DNA from: Blasia pusilla
Lineage: Eukaryota > Marchantiophyta > Marchantiopsida > Blasiales
Assembly: GCA_050084515.1 (NCBI GenBank)
Contig: CM114273.1
Coordinates: 38,068,001 to 38,132,000, forward strand
Length of the DNA stretch: 64,000 nucleotides
Direction: 5' to 3'
Shown: in pieces, positions 1 through 9,780 of the stretch
Position numbering within the stretch: the stretch's first letter is position 1
Layout of the letters: each line of letters opens with the position of its first letter
The notes under the pieces: generated by a model
What the model was told of the DNA's origin: nothing
The model's database searches: none
Seen by the model: only the letters and a program-made list of their open reading frames with translations
Program-made: the position numbers and the translations under genes

Positions 1-341
1 CGGGCTGGGCTATCGTCAATGGCTATCGCTTTTCCCGCCGCTTTAGCGAATTCCGCCCCTCACCACCGGCCCGGACGCTTCTTTTCTCTCTTTTCGCCGG
101 CGATCCTTTTCTTCAAGGCCTGCGACGTCTCGGCCTCTTCGTTCTGTTTATCTAGCGCCGCTTGAACACGTCTCGCCAGAAGCACTTGGTTGTGCATCTC
201 CGCTTCCCTTTCCCGCTCCTCGATTTCTTGCTGCCTAATTTCATTCGCCGAACGAGGCGCAGGAGAAGCTGACGCATGAGTCCTAATGGACTTGGGAGTG
301 AAGCTCCTGGGCTTGTTGGCTTGTGTTTTTTTCCTCGTCAT
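1..341 (-). pseudogene. 5' exon of ParB-methyltransferase gene, copy A (truncated by window edge)
   Basis: The leftward coding region begins with the ATG whose complement is at 339-341 and encodes a basic, charged N-terminus rich in Arg, Glu and Lys, with a stretch EIRQQEIEEREREAEMHN that looks like a coiled coil. The same protein start is found at 58778 (copy C) and 42094 (copy B), where the downstream exon carries a ParB-like domain. Here the reading frame is open only back to about position 60; the remaining bases to position 1 still align with copy C, so there is either a small frame change or decay. No function can be given to this N-terminal part alone. A nuclear targeting or dimerisation role would fit its composition but is only a guess. 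Confidence 0.6.
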
Positions 342-614
342 TTTTGCCGGAAATGCCTCCGCCTATGCCCACGACAAATCCCTTGATCAGTTGCCTTGCT
401 GATGTCGAGATGGGAGCTCGTCTCGCCTTGATGGTTAGCTCAAATCGTCCCGATATCGCTCGGTCAAACCGTCTCGCTCTCGTTCCCTCCTATCGACTCG
501 CGATGTGTCGTCGCGTGAAATGCCCCTTCAGATCTCGATCGCTGCGCTGCTGGAGAGTGAGGAGTGAGGAATGAAGATCGCGAAATGAGAAACCGGAAAT
601 GAGCGACTTTTGCC

Positions 615-623
615 CTATTTATA
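615..623 (-). promoter_or_regulatory. TATA box of leftward gene, copy A
   Basis: On the minus strand this reads TATAAATAG, about 274 bases upstream of the leftward ATG. The same element lies at 59073-59081 in copy C in the same place relative to the gene. In copy B the equivalent site is altered. Conservation in position and sequence between two copies supports a real promoter. Confidence 0.55.
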
Positions 624-629
624 CTTTTC

Positions 630-1480
630 TAGCCGTTGGGCTGACCGTTGGGTCCCGTCGTCCTTTCGACGGCGACGCGTCGAATGTTACGGAAGTCCGG
701 ACGTGAAAAATCGCAACCCGCCGAGTCCGACGCCCGCCATCCTGGTACGTCCGGCGCGGAGCGGAGTCCGACAGTTGCGCGCTCGCCATCCTGGTACGTC
801 ACCACGCGCGCGAGCAACCCGCCGGAGCCCGACGGGTTGAGCGCTCCGTCGTCTTCGAAAGAACGCGACGTACCGCGCAACCCGCCGGAGACCGACATGT
901 TGCGCGCCTCCGCCATCTCGCGAACGCCGCCCGCAGCAGCGCGAGCAACCCGTCGGAGACCGACGGGTTGAGCACCTCCGTCATCTTCGGAAAACAATGC
1001 GAGGTACCCACGCAAGCCGTCGGAGACCGACATGTTGCGCGCCTCCGCCGTGTTTGGGACGGGAACGGGACGTATTTTGGGCAATCCGTCGGAGACTGTT
1101 GGGTTGCACGCTTCCCTCATCAAGGGTTAGGAACGATGGCTTCCCGTGCAAGTCGTCGGAGTTTGGGTGGCTGCACCACAAGGCGACGCCCTTGCGCAAC
1201 CCGTTGGACGGCGACGGGTTGCACGCCTCGCCGTCTTTGGGCTCAAAGGCGAGGCACCCGCGGAACTCGTCGGGAACAGACGGTTTGCACGCCTCCGGCA
1301 TCTTCGAGCAAGAAGGAGCGGTATCCCAGCAAGTCGTCGGAGAGCGACGGGTTGCTCGCTTCGACAATGTTTAGCAGAAGCGTGCAACCCGTCCGATGCC
1401 GACGGGTTGCAGGCTTCGGTAAGCTTCGGGTAATTTCTGAGTTACCAGGACTCCGACGGGTTCCAAGTGATGCGCAACCC
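630..1480. repeat. Palindromic repeat array in bidirectional promoter, copy A
   Basis: The array is built from repeated half-sites related to CAACCCGTCGG and CCGACGGGTTG, many paired as imperfect palindromes with a 3-base centre and separated by GC-rich spacers containing CGCCTCCGCC and TTCGGG. It lies precisely between the two diverging TATA boxes at 615 and 1614. The corresponding regions are 42355-43430 in copy B and 59100-59790 in copy C. Short open frames read through the array in several phases, as expected of a GC-rich repeat; I do not regard these as genes. Confidence 0.85.
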
Positions 1481-1613
1481 TTTGCTTCCCAAATCTGGTA
1501 ACATATTGCAACACAATTGAATGTGTTACGAATTGATCCATTGTGTCGACAATCTCCCCACCGAATTCATCTTGTCAAGTAAAAATCACAGAGTATCTGC
1601 ATTTCCTATTCAC

Positions 1614-1620
1614 TATAAAT
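1614..1620 (+). promoter_or_regulatory. TATA box of rightward transposase gene, copy A
   Basis: TATAAAT lies about 75 bases before the transposase ATG at 1694 and is followed by a TCATTC-rich pyrimidine tract. The same box and tract occur at 43513-43519 and 59926-59932 in the other two copies, at nearly equal distance from the ATG. Confidence 0.6.
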
Positions 1621-1693
1621 TAAATATTCTCATTCTCATTCTCATCTCATTCTCATTCTCATTCTCAATCTCGTCCGTAGGAATCTTCTTGGA

Positions 1694-3151
1694 ATGGATA
1701 ATTATGTTAAGCTCACTTGTGGTAGTCATCATCCGCCGCCTTCCTCAATCGAAATCATTCGACCCCAAGCTCGTGAGTCTTTCGAGAATGGATGAAAATT
1801 TTTCATGCATTCGATTTCTTCTTCAAATTGGAACCATCTTTGTATCCAGAGATGTTAGGGTGGAAGGTACGGAAGACATAATAGGTGAGACGGTCCAGCC
1901 AAAGTGACCTCAGACCGTAAAGTATGGAATCTCCCACCATCGCAAATGGTCAAGATCTGAGTTTACGGCCTACCCCCGAATTCGTCTGTTTCCCAAGTAG
2001 ACGGTCTAGAATTTCCTAGTGCTCCGAGCTCTCACGTTTGCAACTCCAAGCTCTGCAGATCCGGCCGACTCCAACCGCACACTCGTAACAATGTTGTTCT
2101 TCCCGAAGAGATTCCGGATGTTATCAACCTCAGCGGATATGTCGGACACCAATCGGGCCCCGTGTCCGCCTACTCGTTCCTCTTGCGAGTATCAGGCAAT
2201 AGTTTGCTTTCGTCTCTGCCCTTGAAAATGTTCAAGCACATTCTTGTCGATTTGAGCCGCCGCCACGCACGATGGTAATTGCATTTTTGAGTTGCCTCCA
2301 CTTGCTGCCTGCTCAAAAGAAGGATGGAGGACGCTGAAGGGTATGGGACAGAAAGTCGATTGTCATCGATGGTGCAGCTTCAACGGACAGTGCTTCCATC
2401 CCAGATGGTCCTTGGATTGTCTCCCGCCGCCAATGCGTGGGAGCCTTGGAGTGTAGAAGTTCAGCATGCCCGTATCTAGAGCGCAACGGGCGAGTCAATA
2501 CATTGCAATTCCCCCCCAAGAATGCAGAAACTCCATACGAGGTGGATGCCACAATACCGCCGGGAGGCCATCGATGTCCTCATTGTCGCATCGCCTTCGC
2601 GCGTTGGAGCGTGTCCTGCATACATATTTTTCATTGTCCATGACTTGGGCTCCACGTCAGAGTATAAAAGGCTGGCAGTTCATGTTGGCTCCCACACTCA
2701 TCCTGTGACCGATGCAATTCAAAGACACATCAAGGAGGATATGGCGAAGAAAGTAGCCGAGGTCTTCAGAAACTCTCCGGGTTCAAAGCCCGGGGTGATC
2801 AAGCTCACAACGGCATCACAAATTTGTGAACAATTGCTTGGAATCCTTGGACAGGGCGAGATCACGGCGGTTGAGGAGAAACAACTCTGGGAAAATCTCG
2901 CATTTCTCGCTGATCCTGAATGCTTCCGGAATTTGCTGCGTCAGATACGAGTTCTGGATGGAAAGACGGCCGAAATGGATGCCATGGGTGAGAAGCGTGG
3001 GAATTATATGGATTTCAAACCCAAGAAACCAAGCAAGCTGTCGGATGCGACGGGTTGCCCGAGTGTGCAACCCGACGGAAACCGACGGGTTGCATCCAAA
3101 TGTTTGGTGTCGTCCCGAGTGTGCAACCATTCGGGACCCGACGGGTCATAG
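1694..3151 (+). pseudogene. MULE-like transposase, N-terminal part, copy A (catalytic core deleted)
   Basis: The region aligns with the transposase start of copy C (59996 onward). It begins MDNYVKLTCG, passes through a Cys/His-rich segment and reaches the finger ending HTHPV near 2700, a CxxC...HxH zinc finger of the kind found in Mutator-like transposases. Frameshifts break the 5' third. At about 2983-2985 the sequence jumps from the codons for AEMDA to those for EKRGNYMDF, skipping the roughly 780 bases that hold the DDE-type core in copy C; the skip keeps the reading frame. At the codon where copies B and C have a TAA stop, this copy has CAA (near 2510). It is therefore a mosaic: intact at one lesion, deleted at another. 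Confidence 0.65.
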
Positions 3152-3310
3152 AGTCGTTCATGGGATGCCTCGGCCTTGCAACCCGTCAGGTTCCGACGGG
3201 TTGCAGTAGGTGGGTTTAAGGTTACAACACGTCGGGACCCGATGGGTCGCAGAGTCGTTCATGGGATGCCTCGGGCCTGCAACCCGTCTGGTTTTGACAG
3301 GTCGCTTATT
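3040..3310. repeat. Palindromic repeats inside the transposase gene, copy A
   Basis: Several copies of the CAACCCG...CGGGTTGC palindrome interrupt the transposase between its N-terminal and C-terminal coding parts. The block sits in the same place in copy B (45735-46110) and copy C (62125-62435). It probably belongs to an intron, since coding potential stops before it and resumes after it. Confidence 0.75.
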
Positions 3311-3364
3311 TCTTTGACTCCTGGGTTATTTTCATTCCCTTCTAACATTGCCGTCGTTGCAGGG

Positions 3365-4875
3365 ATTGAACGTTCATGAAAATGCCCTCTGCCCCAACAC
3401 AAGTGGAGGAGAAAGTGTTCATTCCTCTTGGAGGTCGTCACAAGCATGCCAACGAATTTCACTTGTGAAGGCATGCCAACAAGACCAGGCAAGAGCAATG
3501 CTACAGTCTGCAGCATCCCATATCTTCCTCACAAAAGGCATAACAAAAGGAAAAGTGCCGTCGATCTACGAGCTCTATGTCGTATGGCCGTGTGAGATCT
3601 GGTGATGAAAAATTGTATGTCGAAGCCTTCAACCGGTGCGAGTGGAACTCCACTCGAGCAAGACGTACACATATAGGTGGGGATATTCGTGGGCGGGTTT
3701 CAAGACGTCCCATACAGATGGTGGTAGAGCAAATTAACGAGACTCGTGGAGACCAGATAAGTATCTTGACTTGGCGGTGAAGAGGCGAGATCGAGGAACA
3801 AATCCGGTGATTGATTTGGATGAGGAAATTACACCGCCCAGGTATTCGGGGACCTCGGACCCGTCCCAAATCCGTGATGGAGTTACTTCTCCAAAATCAG
3901 TGAATGTTTTATTTCAAAAGCCCTTCGTTGCTGGAAGTTCGCAACATCCTGTCACTGGGGTGGTTCAACAATATGGGATTCCGGTAATGGAGGTGGATTG
4001 CAACCTAAAACGGTGGCATATATCTCAGAGCAACCCAGGACGTGGACCCACTGCAGGCAGATCTCGATGGCATTAGGAGAGCATGCGGCACTTTCCTAAA
4101 TAAGAATCGCATAAGGATGGGACGACCCGCCTGGTTTTGGGGACTCAAAACCTTTGATCGTTTCACGAGGACCGGGGATCAATTGAAGTACTTCTTCTGC
4201 CCAAATGAATCTTGCGCTTTCCGGAAGTCTTATCCGGCTGCCATTGGAGCTCCCGGGAATACCCCCACGATTTGGCCCATCGCCGCAGGCACGAACTGCA
4301 CTCAAGACGAAGTGGACAATCTTACAAGTGCCGGTTTCAGACTCGTAGACGGGGGAAGTTCGGAGCATGTTCGCATTATAGAGACCTTCGCATTTCGTAT
4401 TCAACCCAAGATTGATGTCAACATGTACCCGGAGAAGGTGGATGATCTCAATCCATTATTTTTGTTTGAGTCTAGAAATGGGGTGAAGAGAAACATAATG
4501 TGTAGGCCAACGGTGGAGAGAGCAAAACGAATTGCAACAGCTCGGGAGGCAAAAATGGAGATCATCGCCACGAAAGATGTCCTGAGTGGCAATGGAATAG
4601 GAAGGATGTATTGGGTCAGGAACAACACTATAAATTCAAGTGTCATAGGGGTGTATGTGGTGCACATCTGTTGCTTTCCCACATGTTCATGTGATGACTT
4701 TGTCCAAAGAGAGACAAGTGGCAAAAGGTATTTCCCTTGTAAGCACATGTACTATGTGTTCTTTGGTAGTTTTAAGAGAGTCGGAGGTAGGAGTAGGAAT
4801 CCACCAACCAATTGTCCCTCAAAGAAGTTCAAGTATTTTAAACAAACCACTTTGAGGATGCAAAATGAAGTTTAA
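3365..4875 (+). pseudogene. MULE-like transposase, C-terminal part with SWIM zinc finger, copy A
   Basis: Coding potential resumes after the repeat block. A long open stretch from 4042 to 4875 (277 codons) ends with a SWIM-type zinc finger: CxC at 4684-4692 and CKH at 4738-4746. SWIM fingers are typical of the C-terminus of plant MULE and FAR1-type transposases. Upstream, a segment with the motif FFCPNESCAF contains another possible metal site. Compared with copies B and C, small deletions near 4060 and 4115 fuse frames that are separate there, so the open frame here is partly fortuitous. The stop at 4873-4875 is followed by AT-rich DNA that looks like a 3' untranslated region. Confidence 0.6.
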
Positions 4876-5204
4876 GATTGTACTTTTATTTTTCTCAACC
4901 TTCCTTTGTGAGCTTGAACTCTATTCAGCCGGGGCAAATGATAGATTTTTTCCAGACCTTGGATGGAAAAAGTGATTGGTTCCACACTTATGATTCCACT
5001 GAATTCTCAGTTTTGTAAATTTTGTGCAATTTGCAACTCGTCGGATTCAAAGGGGTTGCCAAAATATGGAAGAGGAAAAAAAACTGTGGGATTGTTTAAT
5101 AAATGAACAAAAAAGTGCAAAAAAATTCACACAAAAAGTTTCCTCTCTTCAACCCAACGGAAACTCTCTTCAAAAAAAAGTATCTATTTCGGTTGAAGGT
5201 AGTT
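4876..5204. other. Subterminal region of copy A
   Basis: No gene is seen. One degenerate copy of the palindromic repeat lies at 5034-5058, then an A-rich stretch, leading into the terminal pyrimidine tract. Confidence 0.4.
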
Positions 5205-5248
5205 TCCTCTCTCCTCTCTCCTCTCTTCCTCTCTTCCTCTCCTCTTAC
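5205..5248. repeat. Right terminal inverted repeat, copy A
   Basis: A CTCTCCTCTCTTCC-type pyrimidine tract ends at about 5248. Its reverse complement (GTAAGAG... then GAGAGGAAGAGAGGAAGAG) matches the purine tract at 51923-51957, which starts the left side of copy C. Low complexity limits certainty, but the order of G and A is the same over about 30 bases. Confidence 0.5.
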
Positions 5249-5252
5249 CGCA

Positions 5253-6270
5253 CCTCCACGGAATGGTATGAGGTATCAAGGGATTTCTACTGAGGAAACA
5301 TCCCGACTTCCATTCGTGGCTGGATCGTCATCACTAGACAACGGGTGTGGTGACGAGATCGCGGACGGGGACAATGACACATGGAGAGAGATGGACAACA
5401 TGGGCCACCGGGGCATGCATTGGTTCTCAAGTGCGGTAGGCACCATAGATCTAGATGATTTCATCCAGGAGTTTGACACGTGGTACGACTTCCAAGATAT
5501 ACGGATCCCTACGCGATTCAACCCTTTTATGGTATGGAAGGGGTTGTTCCAGCACTTGGAGGGTCTGTCGATGGATGATTACATGGAGTTCCGATCTCTA
5601 TACTCTGTAGAGATTGATGCTCGGAGGGTGTATTGGGTTGCAGGGTATGTGTCCACTAGTGGCCGCGAGGCGCATGATGGGATAGTGAGGGCGGAGAGGC
5701 CTACACCATAAGCCCGAGGACTAGATGGAGAGGATGGCAATGAGAGTGGTAAGGTCGTTGAGACCTCTCATCGTAGAGGACCACCGAGTTTCCGTCTACA
5801 ATGGAGTTCTTCCGACAGTTGGGGAGGAGCTACTAGGGCGTGCAGACCGACAAGCTGAAGAGTCTACATGATTTTTAGCGGAGATGGGTGAGAGTTTGAG
5901 GAAGGTGTTCACCCGCATGTTATGATTGATCATTGCCACATATGGGATGACTAAGGCGCATTCAATGCAATATTGGTATGGGGTGCTGGATGAGGAGCTA
6001 CGGAGGAGAGTTCGGGATGCGAGGTTGCTTCACACGGCGAAGCCCACATTGAAGGTGGTCTTTGAGTTGTCTGAGCGGATAAAGCTCAACATGAGTGAGG
6101 AGCAGGTGGTGACCACGGGATTTGATGGATCAATGAGTAGGATTAGACCCATAGGTGCCCTAGTATGCACTAGTACTACGGGAGCAGGCCAATGGGCCCA
6201 GAGAGCAGGGCGGGTATCATGAGCCCATGAGGCAATGGCCCGTGCCAACATATGTTACCTAGCAGGGGCC
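5253..6270 (+). pseudogene. Retroelement gag-like region (decayed)
   Basis: A broken rightward frame encodes a gag-like segment with W-rich helices, for example FDTWYDFQDIRIP and MVWKGLFQHLEGLSMDDY at roughly 5470-5590, and continues in other frames to about 6200. Gag proteins of Ty3/Gypsy elements have this type of helical, tryptophan-rich region before a zinc knuckle. In-frame stops (for example after 5711) show it is not active. No LTR is evident nearby. It directly abuts the end of transposon copy A, which may have inserted into it. Confidence 0.5.
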
Positions 6271-6274
6271 AAGA

Positions 6275-6460
6275 TTGGCTTGTTGGACGTGTGGTGGGCC
6301 ACATAGGAAGAGGTACTGCCCACAACATGAGAGAGGGCCACGGGCGCCTTCAATTGCTCAAGAGCCACAGAGGATGGCCCCACCACACTTGCAATATGAT
6401 CATTGTCACCGATATGGTCACACTAGGGATAGTTATTATGATCTTCGCCTAGAGGTATGT
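6275..6460 (+). pseudogene. CCHC zinc knuckle of retroelement gag
   Basis: The frame starting at 6275 contains CWTCGGPHRKRYC, a CX2CX3HX4C zinc knuckle as in retrotransposon nucleocapsid domains. A second, weaker Cys/His cluster (YDHCHRYGHTRDSYY) follows about 35 codons later. Placed between the gag-like region and the protease, it supports the order gag-knuckle-protease. Confidence 0.6.
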
Positions 6461-7052
6461 CCAGAGGTAGGCAGAGGACTTGGGGACCATAGAGTTGGTG
6501 GAGATCAAGTGGTGGATGATCGTGGTGGTAGAGTTCCATCACCAGTCACTGGAGATGGAGGACGTGCACCCGATGCAACGCTCCTTACGCGCATCGATCA
6601 ATTGGAGCAGAGGATTGTTGCCATGACGATGTTGCAGTTGCAGGCAGGCCCGGAGCTCAGAGTATCTCAGGGTAAGATGTGGAGGTTGGTGCCACATCTT
6701 ACCACGATGTTGGTGAGGATTCTACGGGGATGGGATTTATGTGTAGTCCTCCTCAGGTTGAGGCTACGGTGGTGACTTGGGGTGTTGCGAGAGTAACCGA
6801 GCCATCGAGAGGTAGGGTTGAGATTGACCCATAGGAGGGGACCGATGGGCGGCATGCCAGGGTTCCCCAGTCATTCACATTGTCAAAGGCATTGCATACA
6901 CCGTTGATGGTGCCTCGACGACCGAAAGTGTCCACGGGTGGGACACGTGCGTCGATGTCACGAGGAGTTGGAGAGACGACTCCTATGCCGGCTCAGGAGG
7001 AGCCAGTGTCAACCATGTTGTTGGAGGTGGACACTAGGGTGAGTCATGCTCG

Positions 7053-7718
7053 TTGTTTTCCGTCATGGAGTTGGCAACATTGGGAGTTGGACCAACGGAG
7101 GTGTTCTGGTTGGCCGCCAAGTTGTGTGAGCGTGGAGAGGTGACTCCCTCTCGTTTAGAGGTAGTAGAGGAGGTGGTGGACTTACCCTCAGAGCATGTGC
7201 TCGGGATGTCCCCCACTGAGTCATGGCATGCTGCGGCGGAAAAGTTGGTAGATATGCCAACTAGGCCAACGATAGAGCGAGCTATGATCATACCAAGTGT
7301 GGTGTTGTTGGATAATCGAGCAAGAGTTTTTCACTTGGTTAGTCCCACAGGTACGGTGTACCATCCGCAGCGCGTCTTACTTGATTCGGGAGCGGAGCCC
7401 TTGATGTTAGGAAAGACGACGTGTTTGGCGTTGGGTTTACGGAAAGGCGACATTGAGCGTTGTCCCTTTCAGATACAAACCTCTATTGGGGGCGTATCAC
7501 CCACGCAGTACATGACTCGACATGAGTTGGTGGTTAGACTCCAACCAGAGCATGCGTCGAATAGTGCCATGGTGCGCACTCAAGTGATAACGACACCGGA
7601 AGAGTCATATGAAGTGTTGGTAGGGAGTAGGGTGTTGTACCCTCTAGGTTTCATCATGGATTTTTGGGAGGAGACAATTTCTATCGGCCAAGGTGGCAAT
7701 CAGGTGATGGACGGGTGA
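7053..7718 (+). pseudogene. Retropepsin (retroelement aspartic protease)
   Basis: An open stretch of 221 codons contains the retropepsin active-site motif LLDSGAEPLMLGK, with D-S-G-A followed by a hydrophobic segment, and a later hydrophobic-glycine stretch (YPLGFIMDF) compatible with the second conserved part of the fold. Retropepsins cut the gag-pol polyprotein. The frame ends at 7718 and coding continues only as scraps. No reverse transcriptase is recognisable after it, so the element is a relic. Confidence 0.65.
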
Positions 7719-7994
7719 GCCATCTGCCGGTGCAGTTTGCAAGAGTTAGTGGTGGTCGACTGCGTGAGGAAACGGTGACCACGTTGGCAACATTCACAGA
7801 TGGTGTTCGCTGATTAGGAGGGTTCGGGGAGAGGAGCACACATGCGGAGGACATGCCCGCAGCAAATAGTCCCACTGAGAGATATGCCAGGGTGGGTTTC
7901 TCTTCCATAGTGCAGAGCTTCGTTATTATCGCTAGGGATGAGCGTTGAGATGCGTGGAGTGCAGACCAGCTCGTGAGGCAGGCGTGGAGCCGTG

Positions 7995-8095
7995 TCTATG
8001 TTTGGAGCAGGGTATGAGAGTGTTCGATCTCTTCGGAGGGATCAATACGGCGTATTGCTGCATTGTGGTAATGTTGCGGGGATGATGGCATTGAT
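7995..8095 (+). pseudogene. Remnant of C5-cytosine DNA methyltransferase motif I
   Basis: In one frame the sequence encodes GMRVFDLFGGINTAY (about 8012-8056), closely matching motif I of C5-cytosine methyltransferases (hydrophobic-DLF-x-G-hydrophobic), the SAM-binding loop. A TGA stop follows within 15 codons. Placed just after a retropepsin, it suggests a retroelement that carried a methyltransferase, as reported for some Ty3/Gypsy elements of charophytes and dinoflagellates. Only a short piece remains, so the call rests on one motif plus the second remnant at 9411-9680. Confidence 0.45.
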
Positions 8096-8540
8096 GGTGC
8101 TAGATGTGCATAGGATAGGATATCTTGTCCGGTACATATGTGTGTGCTATCTGGAGTTAGGGTGACCCAACTGCCAGCTAGGGGGGCGGTTGTGGGGTCC
8201 TAGTGTATATGCGTGAGTATGTTTCATTTATGTGTGGATCTGCCCGTATGTTGAGGAAGATCAATGTTGTGTGGTGTGTAGATGTGACCAGCGATATGGG
8301 GTTTGTAGCGATGCGTATACGCACGACAAGGTTGTTCAATTTCGCGCATTTTCTATTTTGCGCAACTTTATGGGATTTTTTTGGTGCCAAGGCAGACAAT
8401 GTCTAGAAAGTGTGAAATTGTTCTCTTCACACAAAAGCTTGATTTAAAAAAAATCAATTTTCCAACTATTCTGGTCATTGCTCCATCACTACTTAACCGT
8501 CATGGCAGAGAACTAACTCTTCTATCACGGGACTTTCATC

Positions 8541-8834
8541 CTAGTCTGTAAGAGGCTATCTCCTCCAAATAAAGAATCTAGGGTGAACCCCATTCGTTAT
8601 AACATCACTCCACCGACCAAGAAGTCATATGATTTGGCACGAGCCACTGGTGGATCTAGGATACCATATCCACTTCCACATAGATTAGTGATTGATAGAG
8701 GAGACAATGGTGTGAGCCAAAGTGATAGTGACCCATGGAGGATCATATGACGGCTTGGCTGGTGGAGCAATGTTATAACCTATGGATTTTACCCCAGATT
8801 ATTATGGAGGAGATAGCCTCTTATAGGCTAGAAT
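8541..8834. mobile_element. MITE-like unit with about 30-base inverted ends
   Basis: The ends are inverted copies of a sequence containing AAGAGGCTATCTCCTCC (8551-8567 and 8807-8823) with flanking similarity to about 30 bases. The interior of about 230 bases has no coding potential. Size and structure fit a small non-autonomous DNA transposon or fold-back element. No clear target-site duplication is seen. Confidence 0.4.
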
Positions 8835-9410
8835 ATTGAAATTCCATTGATGTGGGGCACTTGGTAGAAAGTACTTCACATGACTTGATTGAGGTCTAGC
8901 CATTGAAAGAACCTTACCAGATCAACAAGATTTGTAGAGAAATAGAGGAGCTTACAGATGACGAAGAAATAGGTTCCACTAGTTTGGATAGTTGCGATAG
9001 TAGTGCATAGAACTTGTACTGAGACATACTTTTTGTAATCAAAGTGGATGATAGTTCTTTGCCACTTTTTTGCTTTAGTAGTATGATAGAGCAACATTCA
9101 AGATAGGTGGCAATATTATCCACATTCAGTGGCCCCATCATTTGGCCAAGAGATTCGACTAAGGGCCTTGGCTATGCATGTGACACTCGTGGCCAATGCT
9201 CCTATGGAGAGAAGTGTTATGGCAACTACATCTTCTTGTAGATAGGAATCATCTTTCCATAGCTTGATTGAGGAACTTTGATGAAGTTTGACGAGCATAA
9301 GCAGAACTTGAAGTGAGATGTATGCACCAAGTTGCGACAAGTCACAAGGGCTTGAGATGATAGAGAGTCCTATGCTGCTATCCATGGACATCATATTTAT
9401 TGTGTGGAAA

Positions 9411-9680
9411 TATCATAGAGAGGGTATAAAAGTGTTGGATCTCATGGGAGGGATTAGCACTCCATCGATGACCAAGTTACAAGAAAGTATCCGAGTACAA
9501 TTGTACTTGTATGTGGAGTGAGATGAGATTGTGAGGCGAGTTTCAATTTGACATGTAACATACTTTTCTAACCAACTTCTTGCATTTTTCACTTGGAATA
9601 TGAATAAAGCACGTACAACCAAACATCTTCAGGAATTAAAGATCAAGCTTATTGTGGATGAAGACCTCGTTTGATGTTGT
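9411..9680 (+). pseudogene. Second C5-cytosine DNA methyltransferase remnant
   Basis: The frame encodes GIKVLDLMGGISTPS (motif I), then after about 12 residues YLYVE, a stop, DEIVRR (motif II-like, acidic residue after the second strand), another stop and a His. It ends with LIVDEDLV, which fits the segment before motif III. Spacing and order match the N-terminal SAM-binding half of C5 methyltransferases. Two in-frame TGA codons (9519-9521 and about 9549) and the absence of the PCQ catalytic motif show that it is dead. It may be a second copy of the element at 8.0 kb, or its continuation separated by insertions. Confidence 0.5.
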
Positions 9681-9780
9681 TGTATGTATGCACTATTGCT
9701 ATTACCGTTTGATTTATTAGAGATGTACCACACATGTAACTACTTCTATCTTAGATACATTCTTCTCATTTAGCATACTT

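Larger units (their letters stand above)
1..5248. mobile_element. Composite MULE/ParB-methyltransferase transposon, copy A (right half)
   Basis: This is the right-hand part of a composite DNA transposon that recurs at 40.6-48.3 kb and 51.9-63.45 kb. From left to right it has the start of a leftward gene (1-341), a bidirectional control region with palindromic repeats (342-1693), and a rightward Mutator-like transposase gene in pieces (1694-4875). It ends in a pyrimidine-rich terminal tract near 5248 whose reverse complement matches the left end of copy C at about 51923. The window edge cuts off the left part. The reading frames contain stops and shifts, and the catalytic core of the transposase is deleted, so this copy could not move on its own. 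Confidence 0.7.

Noticed and set aside
610-1501. Several overlapping open frames of 70-177 codons on both strands
   Set aside because: They arise from the GC-rich palindromic array, read equally well in several frames on both strands, and lack recognisable domains.
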